Numbered from the stretch's first letter, positions 1 to 6,524 are shown. The stretch: 8,306 nucleotides of DNA from Bacteroidota bacterium (GCA_030831005.1 JAURLW010000084.1:1-8306); one strand, 5' to 3'. Notes: a model not told the origin generated them from the sequence alone. Program-made: numbers and translations.

Positions 1-624
1 CCAATCATTGCTAAAGACAGCACAAAATTTACTGTTAATGAAATTGATTTTGACCCTAGTTATTTAATTCGCTTCAGAGATGTCAATCAATTTGCTCGTT
101 ACGAATTAGGTATTGGTTCACCTAATTTTGCAAAATTCTATAATGGTATTATTCGTTTTCATTGGGTAGATAAAAATATTACCAATGGCACCACTACAGA
201 ACATTTCCGAGATTGGGTTTTCAATGACAACTGTGTAATTTCCTCCATTAATACCAGAGAGAATATCGTCATGGGCACTTATAAAACCTCTTTTTATACG
301 GCTATAAGAAATGCTATAGGCCCTGCACCAGCAAATATTGAGCGCTATATCGACAGTAGCGATATTTTCATTTGGGCGGGAAGCAATGATTTGTATACCT
401 ACAACCTCATTAATAATAATACCGAGGGCCTAACGGCCGACCAAATCAAACCAACCTGGTCTAATTTACAATCGAGCGGCACTGCTAGCGATGTAATCGG
501 CATATTTACCAGCAGGGCAGTAAAAAGAAAATTCAATATTGGCATGGACGCCTTCAGCTTCGAATCGCTAAAAACACATCCAGAAACTATTAATTTGAAT
601 ATCAAAGGACTATCTGACCGTTGA
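1..624 (+). CDS. C-terminal part of an unrecognised protein (5' end outside window)
   Basis: Frame 1 is open from the first base to a TGA stop at 622-624, giving 207 residues. There is no start in view: the first in-frame ATG (271) lies well inside sequence that is equally protein-like upstream, so the gene begins before the window. The visible part is polar and rich in aromatic and beta-prone residues, with no transmembrane segment. It contains the stretches RFHWVDKN (about 55-62), DIFIWAGSNDLYTYN (about 121-135) and GIFTSR (about 167-172). The soluble, beta-rich look resembles secreted or lipoprotein-type Bacteroidota proteins of unknown function, but the N-terminus that would carry a signal peptide is missing. 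No sorting domain is present at the C-terminus. I do not recognise the family. A hairpin terminator 25 bases downstream shows that it ends its transcription unit. Confidence 0.75.
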   Translation, partial: PIIAKDSTKFTVNEIDFDPSYLIRFRDVNQFARYELGIGSPNFAKFYNGIIRFHWVDKNITNGTTTEHFRDWVFNDNCVISSINTRENIVMGTYKTSFYTAIRNAIGPAPANIERYIDSSDIFIWAGSNDLYTYNLINNNTEGLTADQIKPTWSNLQSSGTASDVIGIFTSRAVKRKFNIGMDAFSFESLKTHPETINLNIKGLSDR

Positions 625-648
625 CATCTTTGCATAAATTTATATCCT

Positions 649-684
649 AAAAATGCCTTAACTGCTTCTAGTTGAGGCATTTTT
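649..684 (+). terminator. Rho-independent terminator after the partial gene
   Basis: The arms AAAAATGCCT (649-658) and AGGCATTTTT (675-684) pair perfectly. Inside them a T-G wobble and AACT/AGTT (660-663/670-673) continue the helix to 15 bp around the loop GCTTCT. The 3' arm ends in five T. The A-run on the 5' side means it could also stop transcription on the opposite strand. It insulates dnaK from the upstream gene. Confidence 0.85.
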
Positions 685-693
685 GTTATGCTT

Positions 694-710
694 TGTCAGA
701 ATTGCTGACA
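694..710. promoter_or_regulatory. Inverted repeat TGTCAG-N5-CTGACA upstream of dnaK
   Basis: Perfect 6-bp inverted repeat (694-699 and 705-710) around the spacer AATTG. It lies about 80 bases before the dnaK start and about 20 bases before a sigma-54-like element. There is no T-run after it, so it is not a terminator. The size and symmetry fit a dimeric regulator's operator or activator site. It is not the CIRCE element, and no CIRCE consensus is visible before dnaK. Its role as a heat-shock or stress operator is inference from position only. Confidence 0.45.
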
Positions 711-729
711 TATTTGCACAATATCCATT

Positions 730-745
730 TTGGCACATTTTTTGA
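730..745 (+). promoter_or_regulatory. Candidate sigma-54-type (-24/-12) promoter of dnaK
   Basis: The sequence TTGGCACATTTTTTGA has the sigma-54 -24 block TGGCAC (731-736), then N5, then TTG (742-744). The first G of GG and the -12 G are 12 bases apart, as in the consensus TGGCAC-N5-TTGC. The one defect is A in place of C in the -12 GC pair. A start about 12 bases downstream (near 757) would leave a leader of about 34 bases before the dnaK ATG, which is a plausible length. A rival Bacteroidota sigma-70 -7 box, CATATTTG at 709-716, has only a loosely spaced TTTG at 682-685 as its -33 partner. Confidence 0.4.
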
Positions 746-790
746 AATAGATAGAGCAAACATTGTAAACAAACAAACAATTTATATTTT

Positions 791-2677
791 ATGGGAAAAA
801 TTATTGGTATTGACTTAGGAACCACCAACTCTTGCGTATCTGTAATGGAAGGCAATGAAGCAGTTGTAATTGCAAATGACGAAGGTCGTCGTACGACCCC
901 ATCCGTTGTTGCTTTTCTTAAAAATGGCGAGCGTAAAGTAGGTGATCCTGCAAAACGTCAAGCGATTACCAACCCTACGAACACCATTATGTCTATCAAA
1001 CGTTTTATGGGACGTAGATTTGATGAAGTAGGCACTGATATTGCCGATTCTTCTTATCAAGTACAAAAAGGAGATAATAATACTCCACGTGTACAAATTG
1101 AAGATCGCATGTATACACCGCAAGAAATTTCTGCTATGATTCTTCAAAAAATGAAGAAAACAGCTGAAGAATTTCTTGGTCAAGAAGTTAGCGAAGCGGT
1201 TATTACCGTACCGGCATACTTTAACGATGCACAACGCCAAGCAACTAAAGAAGCTGGTGAAATTGCAGGATTGAATGTGCGTCGTATTATTAATGAGCCT
1301 ACAGCAGCTGCATTGGCTTATGGTATGGACAAACAACATACAGATAGCAAAATTGTAGTGTTCGACTTAGGTGGTGGTACTTTCGATGTATCGATCTTAG
1401 AATTAGGCGATGGTGTATTTGAAGTAAAATCAACTAACGGTGATACGCACTTAGGTGGTGATGATTTTGATAAAGTGATTATGGATTGGTTAGCTGCTGA
1501 ATTTAAAAATGATGAAGCTATTGATCTTCGTAAAGACCCAATGTCTTGGCAACGTTTGAAAGAAGCGGCTGAAAAAGCAAAAATTGAATTGTCTTCTTCT
1601 CAAGAAACAGAAATCAATTTGCCTTATATCGCTGCAGTAGACGGAGTACCTAAGCACTTAGTACGCAAATTGTCTCGTGCAAAATTTGAGCAATTAGCCG
1701 ATAGCTTAGTAGAGCGTACATTAGAGCCTTGCCGTAAAGCATTAAAAGATGCTGGTTTGAATACAAGCGATATCGATGAAGTTATCTTAGTTGGTGGATC
1801 TACACGTATTCCTAAAATTCAAGAAGTAGTAGAGAAATTCTTTGGTAAAAAACCAAACAAAGGGGTGAATCCTGATGAAGTGGTAGCAATTGGTGCCGCT
1901 ATTCAAGGTGGTGTATTAAGTGGTGATGTAAAAGACGTTTTATTACTTGACGTTACTCCATTAAGCTTAGGTATTGAAACCATGGGCGGTGTAATGACAC
2001 GCTTAATTGAGTCAAATACAACTATCCCAACTAAGAAAAGTGAAACTTTCTCTACAGCTGCAGATAATCAACCTAGTGTAGAAATCAATGTATTGCAAGG
2101 TGAACGCCCAATGGCTAAGGACAATAAATCTTTAGGTCGTTTCATCTTAGATGGTATTCCACCATCACAAAGAGGCGTACCTCAAATTGAAGTAATCTTT
2201 GATATTGATGCGAATGGCATTTTACATGTAACGGCTAAAGACAAAGGCACTGGCAAACAACAAAATATCCGTATCGAAGCGGGTTCTGGTTTGAGCAAAG
2301 AGGAAATTGAAAAAATGAAAAACGAAGCTAAAGCAAACGAAGAGGCCGACAAAGCAGTTCGTGAGCGTGTAGAAAAATTAAATATGGCTGATGGCTTAAT
2401 CTTCAATTCAGAAAAACAATTGAAAGATAATGCAGATAAAATTCCTGCAGACAAAAAAGAAGCTATTGAAAAAGCACTACAAGCTTTGAAAGACGCACAC
2501 AAAGCAGAAGATTTAGCAGGTATAGACGCAGCTATGGAAACCTTAAATACAGCATGGTCTGCGGCAAGCGAACATATGTATGCTGGCAACCCACAAGAAG
2601 GAGCGGCTACCGAAGGTGCAGCTAACGAAAAACAAGATGATAATGTAGCTGATGCTGAATTTGAAGAAGTAAAATAA
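791..2677 (+). CDS. dnaK: Molecular chaperone DnaK (Hsp70)
   Basis: Cytoplasmic ATP-dependent Hsp70 chaperone that binds exposed hydrophobic segments and cycles with DnaJ and GrpE; neither partner is in the window. The 628 residues are full length for the family. Nucleotide-binding domain signatures are in order: IGIDLGTTNSCV (5-16, phosphate loop), NEPTAAALAYG (168-178), VFDLGGGTFDVS (190-201) and VGGSTRIP (334-341). The interdomain linker is at KDVLLLDVTPLSLG (381-394). It is followed by the beta-sandwich substrate-binding domain, a charged helical lid, and the typical acidic end EFEEVK. The ATG at 791 places the phosphate loop at residues 5-16 as usual. No Shine-Dalgarno precedes it; the leader is ATTTATATTTT. 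Terminators on both sides suggest a single-gene transcript. The upstream inverted repeat and sigma-54-like element may supply stress control (inference). Confidence 0.98.
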   Translation: MGKIIGIDLGTTNSCVSVMEGNEAVVIANDEGRRTTPSVVAFLKNGERKVGDPAKRQAITNPTNTIMSIKRFMGRRFDEVGTDIADSSYQVQKGDNNTPRVQIEDRMYTPQEISAMILQKMKKTAEEFLGQEVSEAVITVPAYFNDAQRQATKEAGEIAGLNVRRIINEPTAAALAYGMDKQHTDSKIVVFDLGGGTFDVSILELGDGVFEVKSTNGDTHLGGDDFDKVIMDWLAAEFKNDEAIDLRKDPMSWQRLKEAAEKAKIELSSSQETEINLPYIAAVDGVPKHLVRKLSRAKFEQLADSLVERTLEPCRKALKDAGLNTSDIDEVILVGGSTRIPKIQEVVEKFFGKKPNKGVNPDEVVAIGAAIQGGVLSGDVKDVLLLDVTPLSLGIETMGGVMTRLIESNTTIPTKKSETFSTAADNQPSVEINVLQGERPMAKDNKSLGRFILDGIPPSQRGVPQIEVIFDIDANGILHVTAKDKGTGKQQNIRIEAGSGLSKEEIEKMKNEAKANEEADKAVRERVEKLNMADGLIFNSEKQLKDNADKIPADKKEAIEKALQALKDAHKAEDLAGIDAAMETLNTAWSAASEHMYAGNPQEGAATEGAANEKQDDNVADAEFEEVK

Positions 2678-2698
2678 ATTAGTACAACAAGCAAACAA

Positions 2699-2728
2699 AA
2701 AAAAGCAACTCCTAGGAGTTGCTTTTTT
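2699..2728. terminator. Palindromic terminator after dnaK
   Basis: Perfect 30-nt palindrome centred between 2713 and 2714, built on the arm GCAACTCC. The 13-bp arms (2699-2711 and 2716-2728) enclose the loop CTAG. The 3' arm ends in TTTTTT, with a further TTTT after one G. It starts 21 bases after the dnaK stop. Because it is fully symmetric with A- and T-rich ends, it should work in both directions. Confidence 0.9.
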
Positions 2729-2784
2729 GTTTTAGTGAAAGAGCATATTACTTCAGGGTCCTTTTTTTCTAAACACTGAGCAAA

Positions 2785-2927
2785 ATGAATACAAACTCTT
2801 TAAGCAATTGGAACAAAATTACGTGCAAGCACAAGCAGAAATTACCTATTGGAAAACTAAATACTATCGTATGAAGGATCGCTTTACGGCACTTGAAGCA
2901 AAACATCCAAAGAAAGCTCCAAAATAG
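2785..2927 (+). pseudogene. Small coiled-coil ORF with a broken start (possible 1-base deletion)
   Basis: The frame ending at TAG 2925-2927 reads like real protein from about 2778. Its core, KLFKQLEQNYVQAQAEITYW, leads into a basic tail ending KKAPK. It is a charged, amphipathic helix with heptad-like spacing and no hydrophobic membrane segment. No ATG exists in that frame before 2871. An ATG at 2785 lies immediately upstream in another frame. One extra base after it (giving ATG GAA TAC AAA) would produce a 47-residue protein beginning MEYKLFKQLEQ. The simplest reading is a single-base deletion near 2788, either true decay or a sequencing error. Alternatives are a TTG start at 2808 (39 residues) or chance. 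The family is not recognised. It stands alone between the dnaK terminator and the next promoter. Confidence 0.35.
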
Positions 2928-2993
2928 GGGATGTATAAGCATAGCAACGGATAACTTAAAGCTGCTCAATTCTTCAATCTTTTACCTTTATTC

Positions 2994-3024
2994 TTGCGCA
3001 TTTGAGTAAAAAAAAGCACCTTTG
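2994..3024 (+). promoter_or_regulatory. Bacteroidota-type promoter of the three-gene operon
   Basis: A -33 TTG at 2994-2996 and a -7 box CACCTTTG at 3017-3024 are separated by 20 bases. This fits the TTTG / TAnnTTTG promoter described for the Bacteroidota primary sigma factor, with one mismatch (C for T) at the first -7 base. Initiation would fall near 3030, leaving a leader of about 20 bases before the ATG at 3052. A possible TTG start at 3022 lies inside the -7 box, which argues against that longer gene start. An alternative -7-like TACCTTTA sits at 2983-2990. Confidence 0.55.
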
Positions 3025-3051
3025 TGTATTCATTCACAAAACCCCTTTTTT

Positions 3052-4278
3052 ATGTCTCAAAATAAGCAACTTGGATTTGATACCGTTTGTATTCATGGCG
3101 GTCATCAACTCGATGCTAAACGCGCTCACCTTACGCCTATTTATGCTACTAGCACTTATACTTTTGATAGTGCCGAGCATGGCGATGCTATCTTCTCTGG
3201 CAAAACCCCCGGCTATGCTTATGGCCGCTTTGGCAACCCTACGGTAAATGAAGCTGAAGATCGTATTGCGATGATGGAAGCGTATGGTATCCAAGACGAA
3301 AAAGGAAATCCGTTACAATTAAAAGCTATACTTCATGCCTCTGGTATGGGCGCTATTGCTACTATGCTTTTAGGCAATCTGAAAGCAGGCGACAAAATGT
3401 TGTCTCACCACTCTTTATATGGTGGTACCCAAGAGTTGTTAGACAAAGTAATTTGTAATTTAGGTATAGAGATTATCATCATCGATTTTCATGATATCGA
3501 AAAAGTAAAAGCAACTATTGCTGCTGATGCTGCTATTAAAATGATGTATATCGAAACGCCGGCTAACCCTACCATTCAATGTGTAGACTTAGAAGTCTTA
3601 ACTCAAATTGGTAAAGCAAATAACTTGATCGTTTGTGCCGATAATACTTTTGCTACCCCTTACCTCACGCAGCCTTTTAAATATGGTGTAGATTTTGTTA
3701 TGCACTCTACTACAAAATATTTAAACGGACACGGTACGGCTGTAGGCGGTATCTTAATAGGGAAAGATCTAGACCGTATGAAAACGGTTATCAATAAAAC
3801 AAAAAATCTTTTGGGTGCCAACTCTAATGCATTCGAAGCATTTTTATTAACGAATGGTTTACGCACGTTCTCTTTGCGCATGGAACGCCATTGCACTAAT
3901 GGGGAGCAAGTGGCTGCATTTTTAGAAGCACACCCAGCAGTAGAAACAGTTTATTATTTGGGCTTAGCATCGCACCCTGATCATACAACGGCAATGAAAC
4001 AAATGAAACATGCAGGTGCTATGATGAGTTTTGAATTAAAAGGTGGATTGGAAGCTGGAAAACGTTTCATCAATAGTTTACAATTATTAACCCATGCAGT
4101 TTCTTTAGGCACTTGTGATACCTTGTTATCGCATCCTGCATCTACAACCCATGCGGGCGTACCTCGCGAAAAGCGCTTAGAATTTGGCGTTAGCGATGGA
4201 TTGATTCGTATGAGTGTAGGTTTAGAAAATGTAGAAGATATTATTGCCGACTTAACTCAAGCTTTAGCAAACGCTTAA
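3052..4278 (+). CDS. Cys/Met metabolism PLP-dependent enzyme (methionine gamma-lyase / cystathionine gamma-synthase-like)
   Basis: Cytoplasmic fold-type I PLP enzyme of the trans-sulfuration family (408 residues, typical length), which eliminates or replaces the gamma-substituent of sulfur amino acids. Visible residues are YAYGRFGNPT (55-64; Tyr57 and Arg59 match the phosphate ligands supplied by the neighbouring subunit), SGMGA (97-101), Tyr123 of LYGGT stacking on PLP, ETPANPT, Asp197 of ADNTFATPY, Schiff-base Lys222 in HSTTKYLNGHG, and substrate-carboxylate Arg386 in GLIRMSVGLE. The position of the methionine gamma-lyase active-site Cys (LYGCT) is Gly125. A loop of about 14 residues around 78-91 is extra relative to short family members. 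These differences leave lyase, synthase and sulfhydrylase activities undecided. I chose ATG 3052 over TTG 3022 because the latter lies in the promoter -7 box. It is first in the operon, 9 bases before the thiolase gene. Confidence 0.88.
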   Translation: MSQNKQLGFDTVCIHGGHQLDAKRAHLTPIYATSTYTFDSAEHGDAIFSGKTPGYAYGRFGNPTVNEAEDRIAMMEAYGIQDEKGNPLQLKAILHASGMGAIATMLLGNLKAGDKMLSHHSLYGGTQELLDKVICNLGIEIIIIDFHDIEKVKATIAADAAIKMMYIETPANPTIQCVDLEVLTQIGKANNLIVCADNTFATPYLTQPFKYGVDFVMHSTTKYLNGHGTAVGGILIGKDLDRMKTVINKTKNLLGANSNAFEAFLLTNGLRTFSLRMERHCTNGEQVAAFLEAHPAVETVYYLGLASHPDHTTAMKQMKHAGAMMSFELKGGLEAGKRFINSLQLLTHAVSLGTCDTLLSHPASTTHAGVPREKRLEFGVSDGLIRMSVGLENVEDIIADLTQALANA

Positions 4279-4287
4279 TTTTATTTT

Positions 4288-5490
4288 ATGCAAGAAGTTT
4301 TTATTGTTGATGCCGTTCGTACACCGATTGGAAAATATGGTGGCGCTTTAGCATCGGTTCGTCCAGATGATTTATTAGCTCATGTTATCAAAGCATTAGT
4401 GCAACGCAATCCTTCTTTATCGCTAGATGCTATTGAAGATGTTATTGCAGGCGCTGCTAATCAGGCTGGAGAAGACAATCGAAATGTTGCCCGTATGGCT
4501 GCTTTATTGGCCGACCTACCTACTAGTGTTGGTGGCAATACGGTAAATCGCTTATGCGCATCGGGCTTGCAAGCTATTATGGATGCTAGTCGCGCTATTA
4601 TGTGTGGCGATGGCGCTGTATATATTGCAGGTGGTGTAGAAAGTATGTCGCGTGCACCTTTTGTGATGGGCAAAGCAGAAAATGCCTTTGCACGCAATCA
4701 GGCACTATTTGATACCACTATGGGTTGGCGTTTTATAAATGCTACTTTAAGCGAAAAGTATCATCCTTATACCATGGGTGAAACAGCTGAAAATGTGGCT
4801 ACTCAATGGTCGATAAGCAGAGCCGCACAAGACGCCTTTGCCTTAAATAGTCAAGAAAAATACCAAGCGGCTCATGAAGCTCAGCAATTTGCAGACGAGC
4901 TCGTACCTTATACCGTAAGCTTAGGAAAAGGAAAAACACTCCACTTTGATAAAGATGAGCATCCTCGACTTTCTACTTTAGAAGCACTAGGTACATTAAA
5001 ACCTGCGTTTAAAAAAGAAGGTAGTGTTACAGCTGGCAACAGCAGTGGCATTAACGATGGTGCAAGTGCTTTATTATTAGTCAACAAAGAGGCCTTAGCC
5101 CAATATGAACTAAAGGCAATGGCTAAGATAAAAAGTATGGCTATTGCTGGTGTAGACCCTTCGGTAATGGGCATTGGTCCGGTACCGGCAGTGCGCAAAG
5201 CATTGCAACGCGCTGGTTTATCCATTGCAGATATCGATTTATTTGAACTGAATGAGGCCTTTGCTTCGCAGAGCTTAGCCTGCATACAAGAATTAGGTAT
5301 CGATACTCATAAAGTAAATGTAAATGGTGGTGCTATTGCCATAGGCCATCCATTAGGTGCAAGTGGCGCACGTATTTCTACTACCCTATTGCATGAAATG
5401 AAAAAACGTAAAGCTAAATATGGCATTGCTACTATGTGCATTGGTGTAGGACAAGGTGCTGCTATTGTATATGAATTAGTAAACGAATAA
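4288..5490 (+). CDS. pcaF: Thiolase, probable 3-oxoadipyl-CoA thiolase (PcaF/PaaJ type)
   Basis: Thiolase II-family enzyme that cleaves a 3-oxoacyl-CoA with CoA, releasing acetyl-CoA; 400 residues, as expected for the family. The nucleophile is Cys90 in NRLCASGLQA. GGVESMSRAPFVMGKA follows it, and then GWRFIN, a pattern I associate with the 3-oxoadipyl-CoA thiolases PcaF and PaaJ rather than acetoacetyl-CoA thiolases. Further signatures are TAGNSSGINDGA, MGIGPVPAVRKAL, NEAFASQ, His354 of GHPLGASGAR and the acid/base Cys384 in CIGVGQGAA. The leader is TTTTATTTT with no Shine-Dalgarno. The stop codon overlaps the next gene's ATG by one base (TAATG), so translation of the two is probably coupled. 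In this operon it could act in phenylacetate or aromatic catabolism, or finish an acetoacetyl-CoA-yielding branch of tryptophan breakdown. The substrate is not settled by sequence alone. Confidence 0.9.
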   Translation: MQEVFIVDAVRTPIGKYGGALASVRPDDLLAHVIKALVQRNPSLSLDAIEDVIAGAANQAGEDNRNVARMAALLADLPTSVGGNTVNRLCASGLQAIMDASRAIMCGDGAVYIAGGVESMSRAPFVMGKAENAFARNQALFDTTMGWRFINATLSEKYHPYTMGETAENVATQWSISRAAQDAFALNSQEKYQAAHEAQQFADELVPYTVSLGKGKTLHFDKDEHPRLSTLEALGTLKPAFKKEGSVTAGNSSGINDGASALLLVNKEALAQYELKAMAKIKSMAIAGVDPSVMGIGPVPAVRKALQRAGLSIADIDLFELNEAFASQSLACIQELGIDTHKVNVNGGAIAIGHPLGASGARISTTLLHEMKKRKAKYGIATMCIGVGQGAAIVYELVNE

Positions 5491-6479
5491 TGAAGATAGA
5501 TATCCATACGCATATCATGCCGGAGCATATCCCTAACTATTTTCAAAAGTTTGGGTATGGCGAATTTATTCATTTAGAACACCATTGTCCTGGTTGTGCA
5601 AAAATGATCAAAGGCGATAAAGTATTTAGAGAAGTAGAACAAAATTGCTGGGACACCAGCGTGCGAATGAAGGAAATGGATATGACCGAAGTTTCCGTTC
5701 AAGTACTTTCTACTATTCCTGTTTTATTTAATTATTGGGCAAAACCACAAGATGGTTTAGAAACAGCTCGTTTCTTCAACGACCATATTGCACAATCCTG
5801 TCAATTGCATCCTGATCGATTTATAGGATTAGGCACCCTGCCTTTGCAAGACATAGACTTATCTATTAGAGAATTAGAACGTTGTATGCAAAGCCTTCAA
5901 TTGGCCGGCATAGAAATTGGCTCCAATATAAATGGCAGGAACTTAAGTGATCCTTATTTTTTTCCTTTATGGGAAGCCGCTGAGCGACTTAACTGCTCAA
6001 TTTTTGTACATCCTTGGGAAATGATGGGTGAAGATCAAATGCAACGTTATTGGTTGCCTTGGTTGGTAGGTATGCCTGCAGAAACTGCGCGTGCTATTAG
6101 CTCTATGATTTTTGGAGGTGTATTTACAAAATTCCCAAAATTAAAAGTGGCCTTTGCTCATGGAGGTGGTTCTTTCCCGTTCACCATTGGTCGCATAGAA
6201 CATGGATTTTTGGTACGCCCCGATTTATGTGCAATAGATAACGAAGAAAATCCTAAAAACTACTTAGGCAAATTTTGGATAGATGCTCTCGTGCATGATC
6301 CTAAAGCCTTAACTTATATTATTGATACGATGGGTGCCGATAAAATTTGTATGGGCAGCGATTACCCTTTCCCATTAGGCGAACATCATCCAGGCCAACT
6401 CATTGAATCTATGCCTTTCGACAAACAATTGAAAGAGCAATTATTGTATAAGAATGCACTTAATTGGTTAGGCAAATAA
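5490..6479 (+). CDS. ACMSD: 2-amino-3-carboxymuconate-6-semialdehyde decarboxylase (ACMSD), amidohydrolase superfamily
   Basis: Zinc-dependent, non-hydrolytic decarboxylase of the amidohydrolase superfamily. It removes CO2 from the ring-opened product of 3-hydroxyanthranilate, steering tryptophan/kynurenine carbon away from quinolinate and NAD. The 329 residues compare with about 336 in the human enzyme. Metal ligands are His6 and His8 (MKIDIHTH), His174 (FVHPW) and Asp291 (GSDYPFPLGE). His224 of AHGGGSFPF matches the catalytic His. Arg47 (KVFREV) and Arg235 (GRIEHGF) match the substrate-carboxylate arginines described for the human enzyme. Long shared blocks include YWLPWLVGMPAET, FPKLKV and DALVHDP. 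From memory it aligns better with animal ACMSD than with Pseudomonas NbaD. A CxxC pair (Cys33, Cys36) is present where the human protein has Ser and Glu. It is last in the operon, overlapping the thiolase stop by one base. Confidence 0.93.
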   Translation: MKIDIHTHIMPEHIPNYFQKFGYGEFIHLEHHCPGCAKMIKGDKVFREVEQNCWDTSVRMKEMDMTEVSVQVLSTIPVLFNYWAKPQDGLETARFFNDHIAQSCQLHPDRFIGLGTLPLQDIDLSIRELERCMQSLQLAGIEIGSNINGRNLSDPYFFPLWEAAERLNCSIFVHPWEMMGEDQMQRYWLPWLVGMPAETARAISSMIFGGVFTKFPKLKVAFAHGGGSFPFTIGRIEHGFLVRPDLCAIDNEENPKNYLGKFWIDALVHDPKALTYIIDTMGADKICMGSDYPFPLGEHHPGQLIESMPFDKQLKEQLLYKNALNWLGK

Positions 6480-6506
6480 AAAATGACCCTTTGAGGGTCA
6501 TTTTTT
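6478..6506. terminator. Bidirectional terminator between converging genes
   Basis: The 13-bp arms AAAAAATGACCCT (6478-6490) and AGGGTCATTTTTT (6494-6506) enclose the loop TTG, followed by ATTTT. The 5' arm begins inside the TAA stop of the ACMSD gene. On the minus strand the complementary T-run follows the hairpin, and the minus-strand gene stops only about 20 bases away. One element therefore serves both units. Confidence 0.9.
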
Positions 6507-6524
6507 ATTTTAACATCTAAACAC

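Noticed and set aside
625..684. Possible small RNA starting after the -7-like box at 625-633 and ending at the hairpin
   Set aside because: There is no properly spaced -33 element, and the hairpin is fully explained as the terminator of the upstream gene. Only the repeat itself was kept as a finding.
884..898. Short inverted repeat GGTCGT-CGT-ACGACC within dnaK
   Set aside because: It lies in conserved codons for GRRTTPS and is explained by Arg/Thr codon choice. A 6-bp stem inside a coding region has no further context.
815..1339. Long minus-strand ORF of 174 codons inside dnaK
   Set aside because: It is antisense to the conserved nucleotide-binding domain of an unambiguous dnaK. The translation is Cys/Phe/Ser-rich without domain character, a shadow of sense codon bias.
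2182..2694. Minus-strand ORF of 170 codons across the 3' end of dnaK
   Set aside because: It is Ser/Ala/Phe-rich antisense of the Lys/Glu/Ala-rich DnaK lid. It starts just inside the terminator side and has no independent support.
3022..3051. Ten-residue N-terminal extension of the PLP enzyme from a TTG at 3022
   Set aside because: The TTG overlaps the predicted -7 box and precedes the likely transcription start. The ATG at 3052 gives a family-typical N-terminus.
3002..3247. Plus-strand ORF of 81 codons with a hydrophobic Leu/Met-rich stretch (possible small membrane protein)
   Set aside because: It is out of frame within the PLP enzyme gene and starts at a TTG in the promoter. The hydrophobicity comes from the shifted reading of conserved enzyme codons.
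4908..5285. Minus-strand ORF of 125 codons in the thiolase gene
   Set aside because: It is antisense to conserved thiolase motifs and shows no domain or initiation support.
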